In this document: piece after piece, positions 24,481 to 33,300 of the stretch | How positions within the stretch are numbered: position 1 is the stretch's first letter | Layout of the letters: each line of letters begins with the position of its first letter | Assembly: GCA_035650275.1 (NCBI GenBank) | Contig: DASRHY010000106.1 | Coordinates: 56,712-120,711 of the forward strand | Source of the DNA: DASRHY01 sp035650275 | GTDB lineage: Bacteria > Actinomycetota > Actinomycetes > Propionibacteriales > Kribbellaceae | Reading direction: 5' to 3' | Length of the DNA: 64,000 nt | The notes under the pieces: model-generated | Told to the model about the DNA's origin: nothing | The model's input: the letters and a program-made list of their open reading frames with translations, nothing else | Databases searched by the model: none | Program-made: the position numbers and the translations under genes

Positions 24481-24723
24481 ATGACAGGGCGAGACGTCGA
24501 GACCTACTTCGAGGACGGCAGCTGGCGGACCCGGCGCCAGGACAGCAAGGCACCGTTCGCGTCCGGACCCTCACGGCAGCAGATGATCGCGGCCGGCGCC
24601 GAGGTGGCCCGCTGGAACCAGGTGCGGCACATCATCCGGGACCGTGACGGCACCGTGGCCGAGGTGAACACCTACGGCTCCGCGGGCCTACCTGCTCGCG
24701 AGCAGGCCGATCAGGCGTCATGA
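24481..24723 (+). CDS. small DUF2188-like protein
   Basis: An 80-residue protein with ETYFEDGSWRTRRQDSKAPFASGPSRQQMIAAGAEVARWNQVRHIIRDRDGTVAEVNTYG. The pattern of a short strand, an AGAEVAR helix and an HIIRDRDG strand is typical of DUF2188 proteins. A GGGGAGG ribosome site precedes ATG 24481. Its last 13 bases overlap the end of dnaB on the other strand. Function unknown. Confidence 0.7.
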   Translation: MTGRDVETYFEDGSWRTRRQDSKAPFASGPSRQQMIAAGAEVARWNQVRHIIRDRDGTVAEVNTYGSAGLPAREQADQAS

Positions 24724-27533
24724 GCCATGTCGACGAAGCGTGAGTAGTGGCCCTGGAAGGCGACCACCACGTTCGCGGTCGGACCGTTACGATGCTTGGC
24801 CACGATGAAGTCCGCCTCACCCGGCCGCGTCGACTCCCGCTCGTACGCGTCCTCGCGATGCAGCAGGATCACCATGTCCGCATCCTGCTCCAAGCTGTTA
24901 TGAGTTGCGATGCCCTCGGCAACGAAGTTGTGCGTACCCATCACGGTGGCGTCGTACACGGTCTGCTCGCCGAGACTCTTGATCGACGCGATCGCGTCCC
25001 AGCGCAGGTCGTTGGTGGCCACCACGTCAAGCTTGCCGGCGTCGAGCGTGGCCGTCATCTGAGCGAGTCGAGTACCCCGCTCGGGCTGGTGGCGGCCGGC
25101 GAGCACCTGCTCGACTCGCGACCAGACATGTTCCGAGGCGTGAACCTGAGCATGCGCGCGGAGCGCACGCAACCGGTCTGCGACATCGTGAACCCGGACA
25201 CCCTCCGGTCCGCCTGAGCCGATGCCCTCACACCAGCGCAGGTGATCCTCGAGACCATCGACCATCAACTCGTATCCCACGCAGTTCTGGTCGATGCGAG
25301 CAAAGATGTTGTGCCGCAGAAGCAGCCGAGCCACGGCGTCGACGAGCCGCCGGCTGGGCGAGCTGAAGCTGATCCTCACCGGACCGTGAACCGACTCGAT
25401 GGCGGACGATTTCGCGGAATCATCTCGCCAGAGCACCTCGCCAGAGCTGGCCCACAGCTCGCTGAGGAACGCGCCGACCTGGCGCTTCGGCCACCCGAAC
25501 GTTTCCGCGGAAACGTCGGCTGTGGGTGACGCCGGATCGATGCTCCGGGCCGAGTCCAGCACGTGCCGGTCGTCCTGCGCTCGGACCTCCAGCGGCGGCG
25601 GTAGGTGCCGGAGGGAGCCGATCCGCGATCCGCGCACCAGCTCGCCGAGCGGTTTCCAGCCGTCGTACGTCAGGAACGGGTGGTTGGCGGTGGCCTTGAT
25701 CTCCCGGCCGGACGCCAGCTTCAGCCGGAAGACCTCCCTCACCCCGCTCGGGAACACGTGGGTCATCGTGCGCGGCACCAGCTTCAGCCGGTCGTCCAGC
25801 GACCACACCGGGATGTCCCGCGCACCAGACTCGAGCAGCTCGCCGAGCGTGACCTCCGCGCCTGTGTCGGCGCGCATGATGCGGGTGGCCGCGGTCAGGC
25901 AGCCGGACTCGCGGAGGTCGGACAGCATCGGGCGCTTGTCGGTCCGCTGCTCGGCACCGCGGTTCAGCTGCGAGATCGCGACGACCGGGACCTCGAGCTC
26001 CTTGGCCAGCAGCTTGATCGACCGGGAGAACTCCGAGACCTCCAGCTGCCGGGACTCGACCCTCTTTCCCGAGGTCATCAGCTGCATGTAGTCGATGACG
26101 ATCATCTTCAGGTCGTGCCGCTGCTTGAGCCGCCGGGCCTTCGCGCGGATCTCCATCATCGTCAGGTTCGGCGAGTCGTCGATGAACAGCGGCGCCTCGG
26201 ACACCTCCCCCATCTTGCGCGCGAGCTTGGCCCAGTCGTCGTCGCTCATCTTGCCGTTGCGCATGTGGTGCAGCGGCACCTTCGCCTCGGCCGACAAGAG
26301 CCGCATGGTGATCTCGGTGCGACTCATCTCCAGCGAGAAGATGCACGACGTCAACCCATGCTTGATCGACGCCGACCGCGCGAAATCGAGTCCCAGGGTC
26401 GAGTTGTGAGTCGGGATCTTGGTCTTGCCGGCCAGATAGAGATGATCCGGGTTGTCCACCTCGACGCAGCGGACCGGAACAGTGAGCACCGGCTCGATCC
26501 AGCTGATCGAGCGGTCCGCGCCGTCGTCATCCAATGCGGAGCCCGGGATCAGGGTCACCAAGCCCGGCTCGGCAACCATCGCGTCGTACAACGTCTTGGT
26601 CGTGCTGATGCCCGACCGCCCATCCGGTACGACGACCATCCACTGGTGCTCGGCGTCGGCGACGATGGTCGAGCCATCGGAGAAGGTCAGCTCGTAGCAG
26701 GGGCGGTCGACCATGACATCGGTGGCGGCGACGACTCTCGTCGGGCGGCCGTCGGCGCCGATCAACAAAGCCCCGACCGCGACCTCGCCCATCGTGGTCC
26801 AGCCGGTGGGTGTCGGCAGCGGGGTATCGAGAGCGAGCGCCTTCCCCATCGCGGGGCGGGCCGCGAGGATGATCATCTGGCCCGGGTGCAGGCCGTTGGT
26901 CAGCTCGTCCAGGTCGGTGAAGCCGGTGGGGACGCCGACCATCGCGTCACCGCGGGAGTCGATCGCCTCGATCTCGTCGAGGGTGGACTCCATGATGTCC
27001 TTCAGCGGCGCGTAGTCCTCGCTGCTCCGCTTCTCGGTCACCTGGTAGATCTCGGCCTGGGCCGCATCCACGACGTCGTCGACCTGGCCCTCGCCGGCGT
27101 ACCCGATCTGGACGATCTTGGTGCCCGCCTCGACCAGCCGGCGCAGGATCGCCTTCTCCCGGACGATGTGCGCGTAGTAGCCGGCGTTCGCCGCCATCGG
27201 CACCGAGGCGACCAGCGTGTGCAGGTACGGCGCGCCGCCGATCCGGGCCATCTCGCCGCGCTTGGTCAGCTCGGCCGCGACCGTGATCGCGTCGGCCGGC
27301 TCGCCCCGCGCGTACAGGTCGGTGATCGCGTCGTACACGAGCTCGTGGGCGGGCCGGTAGAAGTCGGTGCCGCGGATGGTCTCGCTGACGTCGGCGATCG
27401 CGTCCTTGCTGAGCAGCATCGCGCCGAGCACACACTGCTCGGCGGCGAGGTCCTGCGGAGGCGTCCGGTCGAACCCCATCTCGGGGTTGCGCTCCTCGTG
27501 GCCCTGCGAGCCCCGGAACTCCGCAACGCTCAC
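24711..27533 (-). CDS. dnaB: replicative DNA helicase DnaB carrying two inteins
   Basis: A 940-residue precursor; the exteins total 459 residues, a normal DnaB. The N-terminal domain (PPQDLAAEQCVLGAMLLSKDAI) and linker lead to the RecA-like domain, whose Walker A lysine (PAMGK, residue 231) is followed by the first intein (232-377), then STLGLDFARS. Walker B is KMIVIDYMQLM and the DnaB motif is SQLNRGAEQRTDKRPMLSDLRESG, ending at residue 544, where the second intein (545-879) interrupts it before SLEQDAD. GTG start at 27533 follows a GGGGA. Both insertions sit in residues essential for ATP binding or ring function, so splicing is required for activity. Confidence 0.95.
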   Translation of the reverse strand: MSVAEFRGSQGHEERNPEMGFDRTPPQDLAAEQCVLGAMLLSKDAIADVSETIRGTDFYRPAHELVYDAITDLYARGEPADAITVAAELTKRGEMARIGGAPYLHTLVASVPMAANAGYYAHIVREKAILRRLVEAGTKIVQIGYAGEGQVDDVVDAAQAEIYQVTEKRSSEDYAPLKDIMESTLDEIEAIDSRGDAMVGVPTGFTDLDELTNGLHPGQMIILAARPAMGKALALDTPLPTPTGWTTMGEVAVGALLIGADGRPTRVVAATDVMVDRPCYELTFSDGSTIVADAEHQWMVVVPDGRSGISTTKTLYDAMVAEPGLVTLIPGSALDDDGADRSISWIEPVLTVPVRCVEVDNPDHLYLAGKTKIPTHNSTLGLDFARSASIKHGLTSCIFSLEMSRTEITMRLLSAEAKVPLHHMRNGKMSDDDWAKLARKMGEVSEAPLFIDDSPNLTMMEIRAKARRLKQRHDLKMIVIDYMQLMTSGKRVESRQLEVSEFSRSIKLLAKELEVPVVAISQLNRGAEQRTDKRPMLSDLRESGCLTAATRIMRADTGAEVTLGELLESGARDIPVWSLDDRLKLVPRTMTHVFPSGVREVFRLKLASGREIKATANHPFLTYDGWKPLGELVRGSRIGSLRHLPPPLEVRAQDDRHVLDSARSIDPASPTADVSAETFGWPKRQVGAFLSELWASSGEVLWRDDSAKSSAIESVHGPVRISFSSPSRRLVDAVARLLLRHNIFARIDQNCVGYELMVDGLEDHLRWCEGIGSGGPEGVRVHDVADRLRALRAHAQVHASEHVWSRVEQVLAGRHQPERGTRLAQMTATLDAGKLDVVATNDLRWDAIASIKSLGEQTVYDATVMGTHNFVAEGIATHNSLEQDADMVILLHREDAYERESTRPGEADFIVAKHRNGPTANVVVAFQGHYSRFVDMAHDA
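24897..25901 (-). mobile_element. DnaB intein 2 (class 1, degenerate homing endonuclease)
   Basis: Residues 545-879 of the DnaB precursor (335 aa). It starts with Cys (CLTAATRIM), has the block B pattern TANHPFLT, and ends YDATVMGTHNFVAEGIATHN before Ser+1, the usual DnaB-b site (SDLRESG/SLEQDAD). The middle part has AFLSELWASSGEV, which looks like the second LAGLIDADG dodecapeptide with its Asp lost, and SPSRRLVDAVARLLLRHNIFARI, a typical DOD-endonuclease helix. The first dodecapeptide is not recognisable. Splicing should be active and the endonuclease dead. Confidence 0.92.
26403..26840 (-). mobile_element. DnaB intein 1, class 3 mini-intein in the Walker A motif
   Basis: Residues 232-377 of the DnaB precursor (146 aa), between GK and ST of the P-loop. 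It begins with Ala (ALALDTPLPTPTGW), so classical class 1 chemistry is excluded. It has the three class 3 signature residues: Trp in block B (DAEHQWMV), Cys in block F (VPVRCVEVDN) and Thr before the final His-Asn (IPTHN). No endonuclease is present. It aligns well with the intein in the TraG-like gene at 31809-32933. Confidence 0.9.
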
Positions 27534-27688
27534 TGGTCCCCGTCCTCCCGAACCTCACGCCTCGCCGACACAGCGCGCACGAGACCTTGGCAGCGTCCTG
27601 AACTACAACGCTGTCATCCGCCACCGACAAGTCGTCCTCGCACCCGGTGACGCGACGGTACGCCTACCGCCTGGAGGTCGGAAGTCTG

Positions 27689-27831
27689 TCGTCCACAGGC
27701 CCTGTGGGCGCGCTGTGGAGAACGCGGAGGGCCGCTGTGCACAGCCTGGGTACATACTTGTGGATTACGATCTTCGAAACTGGGCAACAAGGCTCTGACC
27801 TGCGCGTTTCTCCGCGCACAGCTGTGGAGAG
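27689..27831. promoter_or_regulatory. cluster of DnaA-box-like sites in the dnaB-MATE intergenic region
   Basis: The 384-base gap 27534-27917 has no gene. It holds TCGTCCACA (27689-27697), TTCTCCACA (minus strand, 27722-27714) and CTCTCCACA (minus, 27831-27823), all fitting the Streptomyces DnaA-box pattern YY(G/A/C)TCCACA, plus the near match TAATCCACA (minus, 27767-27759). Four TCCACA hexamers in this span is well above the ~0.2 expected for random sequence with equal base use. Confidence 0.5.
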
Positions 27832-27917
27832 CGGAAAGTTCTCGACCAGTTTCGCCCCCTGGACACCCCGGTGGACACCAGCCTGTCGTGTCAGCACCGT
27901 CCGGCAGACTGGCCCCT

Positions 27918-29231
27918 GTGCCGATCGTGAACAGCCAGGACCGCGAGATCCTGCGGCTCGCTGTGCCGGCCTTCTTCGCGCTGGTGTCCGAGCCGCTGAT
28001 GCTGCTCGCGGACTCGGCCATCGTCGGCCATCTCGGCACCCCGCAGCTCGCCGCCCTCGGGGTGGCCGGCGCCGTGCTGCAGACCATCGTCGGGGTGTGC
28101 GTGTTCCTCGCGTACGGGACCACCTCGGCGGTCGCCCGCCGGATCGGGGCCGGTGACCACCGCGGCGCCCTGGCGCAGGGCATCGACGGGCTGTGGCTCG
28201 CCGTGCTGCTCGGGGCCGTCCTGGCCGTCGCCGGACTCGTACTGGCCCGCCCGGTGGTCGGCGTCTTCGACCCGTCACCCGAGGTCGCGGCGTACGCGGT
28301 GACCTATCTGCGCATCTCCTGCTTCGGGATCCCGTCGATGCTGCTGCTGCTCGCCGCCACCGGCGTGCTCCGCGGACTGCAGGACACCAGGACGCCGCTG
28401 GTCGTCGCGGTCAGCGCGAACCTGGCGAACATCGTGCTGAACCTGACCCTGGTGTACGGCCTCGACCTGGACATCGCCGGGTCCGCGCTCGGCACCGTGC
28501 TCGCCCAGACCGGCGCAGCCGCCGCGCTCGCCCTGGTCGTGATCCGCGGCGCACGGCGCGACGGCGCCTCGCTGCGGCCGGACCGGCCGGGCATCATCGC
28601 CTCCGCCCAGTCCGGCGTACCCCTGCTGGTGCGCACCGTCACGCTGCGGGCCGCGCTGATGCTGACCACGTTCGTCGCCACCTCGCTCGGTACGACGTCA
28701 TTGGCCGCGCACCAAGTGGCGTTCACGCTCTGGCTGTTCCTCAGCCTGGCGCTGGACGCGATCGCGATCGCCGGCCAGGCGCTGACCGGCCGCTACCTGG
28801 GCGGGTCCGACGTACCCGGCGCCCGGGGCGCGACCCGCCGGATGATGTGGTGGGGGGTCATCGCCGGCGTGGTGGGTGGGCTGGCGCTGTGGCTGCTGCG
28901 CGACCTCTACATCCCGCTGTTCACCAGCGACCCCGACGTACGACGCACGCTCTCGGCGATCATCGTGATCGCGGCCGTGGGGATGCCGCTGAACGGGATC
29001 GTGTTCGTGCTGGACGGTGTGCTGATCGGTGCCGGCGACGGCACGTACCTCGCGACCGCCGGCCTGGTCGGGCTGGCCGGGTTCGTGCCGCTGGCCTACT
29101 CGGTGATCTGGTTCGATGGCTCGATCCTCGGGTTGTGGTGGGCGTTCACCGGCTTCATGGTGCTGCGCTTCATCACCCTCATGTGGCGCGAGCGCGGCGA
29201 CGCCTGGCTGGTCACGGGCGCCGTCCGCTGA
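27918..29231 (+). CDS. MATE family efflux transporter
   Basis: A 437-residue membrane protein with about twelve hydrophobic segments. It opens DREILRLAVPAFFALVSEPLMLLADSAIVGHLGTPQLAALGVA, the DinF-like MATE signature, and has the internal repeat GVPLLVRTVTLRAALMLTTFVATSLGTTSLAAHQVAFTLW. It should export cationic drugs or metabolites by Na+/H+ antiport. A MATE gene in this position next to dnaB is also found in Streptomyces. GTG 27918 is the chosen start; a start at 27888 is possible. Confidence 0.92.
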   Translation: MPIVNSQDREILRLAVPAFFALVSEPLMLLADSAIVGHLGTPQLAALGVAGAVLQTIVGVCVFLAYGTTSAVARRIGAGDHRGALAQGIDGLWLAVLLGAVLAVAGLVLARPVVGVFDPSPEVAAYAVTYLRISCFGIPSMLLLLAATGVLRGLQDTRTPLVVAVSANLANIVLNLTLVYGLDLDIAGSALGTVLAQTGAAAALALVVIRGARRDGASLRPDRPGIIASAQSGVPLLVRTVTLRAALMLTTFVATSLGTTSLAAHQVAFTLWLFLSLALDAIAIAGQALTGRYLGGSDVPGARGATRRMMWWGVIAGVVGGLALWLLRDLYIPLFTSDPDVRRTLSAIIVIAAVGMPLNGIVFVLDGVLIGAGDGTYLATAGLVGLAGFVPLAYSVIWFDGSILGLWWAFTGFMVLRFITLMWRERGDAWLVTGAVR

Positions 29232-29287
29232 CCCCGGGCCGGGTGGCATGGCGTCTGCGTGAACCCGCCGTGAGGCATCGTTGGACC

Positions 29288-30007
29288 GTGGCCGACGACA
29301 AGGACACCGAGCTCGAGCGCGACGAGCGCCCTGGGCGCTCCCGGCGCCGGCTCCGCGCGGTCGAGGGCGGCCGCGACGATCCGGACCGGGACAGCCCAGG
29401 CCGGGAGGCCGCCGGCAAGAACCCACGCGACGCCGCGAAGGACGAGGCGCATCGCGACGGAGCCACGGTCACCGGTACGACGCGGGACCGCGGCGTCGAC
29501 CACCTGCAGCAGGACAACCTTTCGGAAAGGGAGATCCGCGACCTCGACCGCGCCCCCGACGACATCGACGCCGACCGGGCCGCGGCCGACATGCGTGCCG
29601 CGGACCGCGAGAGCAGGTACTGGACCGGGCGCGCGGACGCTGGCCGCTCGTCGGCCAGAACCGACGAGCTGGTCGCCGAGTCGGTGCGCGACGACCCAGG
29701 CCTCGACGCGGAGGGCCGCGCGGCCGAGCTGGAGGCGTCGGCGGCACAGCGCCGCAGCGTGGCACTCCGGGACGACGACCGCGCCAACGATGCCCGGGCC
29801 GACGCTCGAGCCGCGGCGGCCGACACGGCCTCTGGTGCGCGGTCCGATCCGGACAACCGGCACACGCCCGCGAAGGTGACCGCCGGTCAGGCGCCCGCGC
29901 ACGAAGCCGCAACGCCTCCGAAGGAGACGCCGGTCGCCCGCAAGGGCGGACGCTCCGCGAGCCGCGGACGCAGCCGCGGTGCCGCCCGGCGCGGACCGGG
30001 CGAGTAG
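29288..30007 (+). CDS. highly charged, disordered hypothetical protein
   Basis: A 239-residue protein beginning VADDKDTELERDERPG. It is rich in Asp, Arg and Ala throughout, with heptad-like helical stretches (EIRDLDRAPDDIDADRAAADMRAADRESRYW; AEGRAAELEASAAQRRSVALRDDDRANDARADARAAAA). It ends in a strongly basic Arg/Gly/Ser tail with several RxR patterns (SASRGRSRGAARR). There is no signal peptide, membrane segment or recognisable domain. Third-position GC supports this frame over the antisense ones. It converges on the secretion operon ten bases away. Confidence 0.7.
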   Translation: MADDKDTELERDERPGRSRRRLRAVEGGRDDPDRDSPGREAAGKNPRDAAKDEAHRDGATVTGTTRDRGVDHLQQDNLSEREIRDLDRAPDDIDADRAAADMRAADRESRYWTGRADAGRSSARTDELVAESVRDDPGLDAEGRAAELEASAAQRRSVALRDDDRANDARADARAAAADTASGARSDPDNRHTPAKVTAGQAPAHEAATPPKETPVARKGGRSASRGRSRGAARRGPGE

Positions 30008-30016
30008 CGACCGGAC

Positions 30017-30394
30017 TCAGACTCCGCGCAGAGTGGGCCGTCGCTGGTCGAAGAACAGCCCGGCGGGCGGTTCCATCACCGGAAGCGGCGGGATCGGGTA
30101 GTCGGTGTGCTGCCCGTTCCGGCAGGCCGCGAACGGGCCGTCCGGGTCGAGCAGGGCCATCATGTGCGGGTCGGCGTGGTCACGCCACCACACCGACATC
30201 CCGGTCGCTGGATCCAGCCGCAGGTGCTCCCACGCGCGCCAGATCGAGTCCAGCCGGCTGAGTGCCTCGGCATGCCGGAACCACTCCGGGCACCAGACGT
30301 ACTGCTGTCCGAGCCGCCGCGAGTACAGGTGGACGAGACGGTCGGACACGAACGCCGCGACATGCGGGTAGAAGAGTTCCTGCTCACCATCCAC
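30017..30394 (-). CDS. DUF4913 domain protein, last gene of the T4SS-like operon
   Basis: A 125-residue protein: FYPHVAAFVSDRLVHLYSRRL, then YVWCPEWFRHAEALSRLDSIWRAWEHLRLDPATGMSVWWRDHADPHM, and a C-terminal DPDGPFAACRNGQH. This is the DUF4913 pattern, known to me from actinobacterial mobile-element and conjugation neighbourhoods. GTG 30394 overlaps the TraG-like gene by 11 bases. Probably cytoplasmic; function unknown. Confidence 0.85.
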   Translation of the reverse strand: MDGEQELFYPHVAAFVSDRLVHLYSRRLGQQYVWCPEWFRHAEALSRLDSIWRAWEHLRLDPATGMSVWWRDHADPHMMALLDPDGPFAACRNGQHTDYPIPPLPVMEPPAGLFFDQRRPTLRGV

Positions 30395-33300
30395 GATGCT
30401 GCTCCTGCCCGTCCGGCTGACCCCATGGGTTCTGCTGCTGTTGCGGCGGCGGCTGCCCGCCACCCTGCGGCTGGCCGGAGCCCGGCCGGGCCCACTGCGG
30501 TGCGGGCGCCGACTGGCCGTCGCCCTGCGCACCACCGCCGCTGAACTGGTTGCCCGCGGCAACCCATGCGTTCGCGCCACTGCCGACCTGCGACTTGGAC
30601 GCCACCGCACCCGGGTCGTGCCGGGCGATCGAGGCCCGCACCGCGGCCGCCTTCGGCCCGGCCATCCACGGTACGGTCCGGACCAGCGTCGCCGGGATAC
30701 CCGACGGGAACACCACGGCCCGGCCCGGCGGCATCGACGCCAGCTCGGCCACCTCCATGATGTTGTGCCGCTGGATCTGCGTGCTGTGCGACCGCTCGCC
30801 CTTGCTATAGGTCACCGAGCCGGAGTTGATGTCGTAGTCGCCGATCAGCTTGCTCAGCCGCTCCAGGAAGTTCGCGTCGGACACACCGCCGCCGTACACC
30901 CGGATGTTGGCCGCCGACCACAGCTTCTCCATGCCGCGCTCGCCCCAGCACTCCACACCCTGCGCCCAGGACTGCAGGATCGTCATCAGCACGATGCCGC
31001 GCGAGCCGAAGTGGCTGTACAGGTCCGGCAGGTCCTTCCAGCGGCAGACGTTCGCCGCCTCGTCCAGTACGCCGACCAGCGGCGACGGCATCCGGCCGAG
31101 CGGGCAGTCCTTCGCATAGTCCTCGGCGGCCTCGACCACCGCGACCGTCAGCGCGGTGACCAGCGGGCCCGCCGTACCGCGGCCCTCCTTCGACAGCGAG
31201 TACAGCGTGCCGCCGTCGCGGACGAACTGGTGCGGGTTGAACTGCGGTCGCGGGTCGTTCGGGCCGTTCGGCGTGACCCACCGGGTGACCGTCCGGTTCA
31301 CCAGGAACTGCGCGGTCTGCTGGGCGGTGCCGTAGACACCGGCACGCTGCTTGTCCGGCGCGTTGATCACACCAGCCAGCGAGTCCGCGGACAGCTCCAG
31401 GCCAGGGGTCGAGCGGAGGATCCGCTCCGGCTCGTCGTTGCGCTGGTCCGCGAGCCACGAGTACACCTGCGTGATCGGGCGCTTCGCGACCGCGGCCGCG
31501 AGCAGCAGTCCGGCCAGCAGGTCGGTACCGGCGGCGTCGAAGAACGCGTCCGTGCGGGCGTCCTGGGTCCGCTGGGACGCGGCGAAGTGGTCCGCGAGCT
31601 GGCGCGCCTTGACCTCGTCGGTGACGTAGCTCAGCGGGTTCCACCACCAGCTGGGCTCCTCGGCGCAGACCTCCTGCGGGTCGAACACCCAGACCGGGCC
31701 GGCGCTCTGCCGCGGGTCGCGGGTGGCGTCAACGATGTCGCGCTTGTTCGAGGTCGCGATCACCGCGCCCGGCGCCTGCAGGATCGCCGGCACCGCCCGG
31801 GACGTGGTGTTGTGCGTGACGATGAACTCGTCTACGACGAACAGCCCGTCCGGCGCGTCGACGGAGATACAGATCATCTCGGCCTCTCCCTCAGGCTCGA
31901 TCGCCGTGATCGCGCGCACCGGCATGTCGACTCGCCGCCTGCTCCATGCCTCCTCGCACCGCTGCCACTTCCGCGGTAGCCGGAACGGCGCCGGCGCGTC
32001 GAGCGGAAGCCTGACAAGCGACCGGTACGACGGAGCCTGCGCCGTCTCGCGCCGGTCCGTCGTCACCGTGCCACCGAGCGACTGCACCAGGAACCGGAAG
32101 TCCTCGGACAGTTGCATCGAGGACGTGGAGAACTCGATGTTGCCCTTCACGTCGACCGATCCGTCGGTGTCGAGCAGACCGGCAAGGAGCAGGCGCCGCG
32201 CATGGACCCCCGCCAGCAGGTAGGCCTGCGGAATGAACTTGGTCAGCGACGAATGACCCATCAGACCCAGCGCACGCAGGTCGGCCATGAGCTGGTTGTG
32301 ACCACCACCCGCACGGCCTGTTGTGAACGCCCAGTCGAACGCGCTACCTGCTACCCGCCGCAGCCCGACACCATCCGGGAGCACCGGTTCGAGCAGCGGA
32401 AGCAGATCGTCCTCGTCGGCGGTGGTCAGCCTGACGCCGGTGCGTCCGCTGAGTCCGCCGTCGCCGATGAGCACACCGAGCAGGTACGGGTCGATGGGCA
32501 GCGGGCTCGCAGGATATAGCGGGTGCACGTTCCTGTCTCGATTGTCCGGGGGAGTGGGCCGCACCGGGCGCCCGGGCTCCAGGACGCCCTCGAACTCCAC
32601 CGGCTCGACGATCGGCAGGTAGTACTTCGCGCCGCCACTCTCGCGGCGCAGGCCGCGATCGACGAGCTGCTGCGTGGTCCAGGTCCGCCACGCCTCGGGG
32701 TGCTTCTTGTCATTCCGGATCTTCGGGCGCACGGTCCACAGGTGATCCGGGTCGCAGGCGATCGACGTACCGTCGCTCAGACGCATTCGATAGACGGGAC
32801 GAATGCCTTGCGGGTAGACGCCGGTAACGGTGACCGGGCGACCATCTCGACCTATCACTCGATGTCCGCGAGACAGGTCTTTGATCGGCACCCACCCGTG
32901 CGGCGTGAGTACCGGCGTTGTCGCCTTCAGCGCTTTTCCGGTCCTTGGTCCCCAGATGTCGACGTGCATGTCTTCCCAGGAGCCGAACACCTCGAGGTCG
33001 TCACGCACCGTACGGCCGATGAATATGCCCGGTCCGGCCGCACCGGCGCCGAGCCGGTTCGCAGTGTTCTGCGCGCCCTCGCGGGTGAGCTTGGTGATCT
33101 CGGTGCGCTTGGACATCAGCTCCGCGTGCCGGTCCACCCGCGACTTCTTACCGGTCCGCCGCTTGAGCAGCAGCACCACCGTGACCACCAGCGTGACAAG
33201 CAGGACCACCTCGACGATCAGTACGCCGGTCGCGGCCGGCGGCCACTCGTAGTCGCCGGTGGCCAGCGCGATCGGCACCGTGAACGGGTTCGCGCCCGGC

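Noticed and set aside
25605..27650. 681-codon plus-strand open frame opposite dnaB
   Set aside because: It is the antisense shadow of a well-supported dnaB with inteins; no domain is recognisable and its composition (His/Arg/Gly) is typical of shadow frames.
27534..27917. Chromosomal origin of replication
   Set aside because: DnaA-box-like sites are few, there is no dnaA, dnaN, rpmH or AT-rich unwinding region, and dnaB alone is not evidence of oriC.
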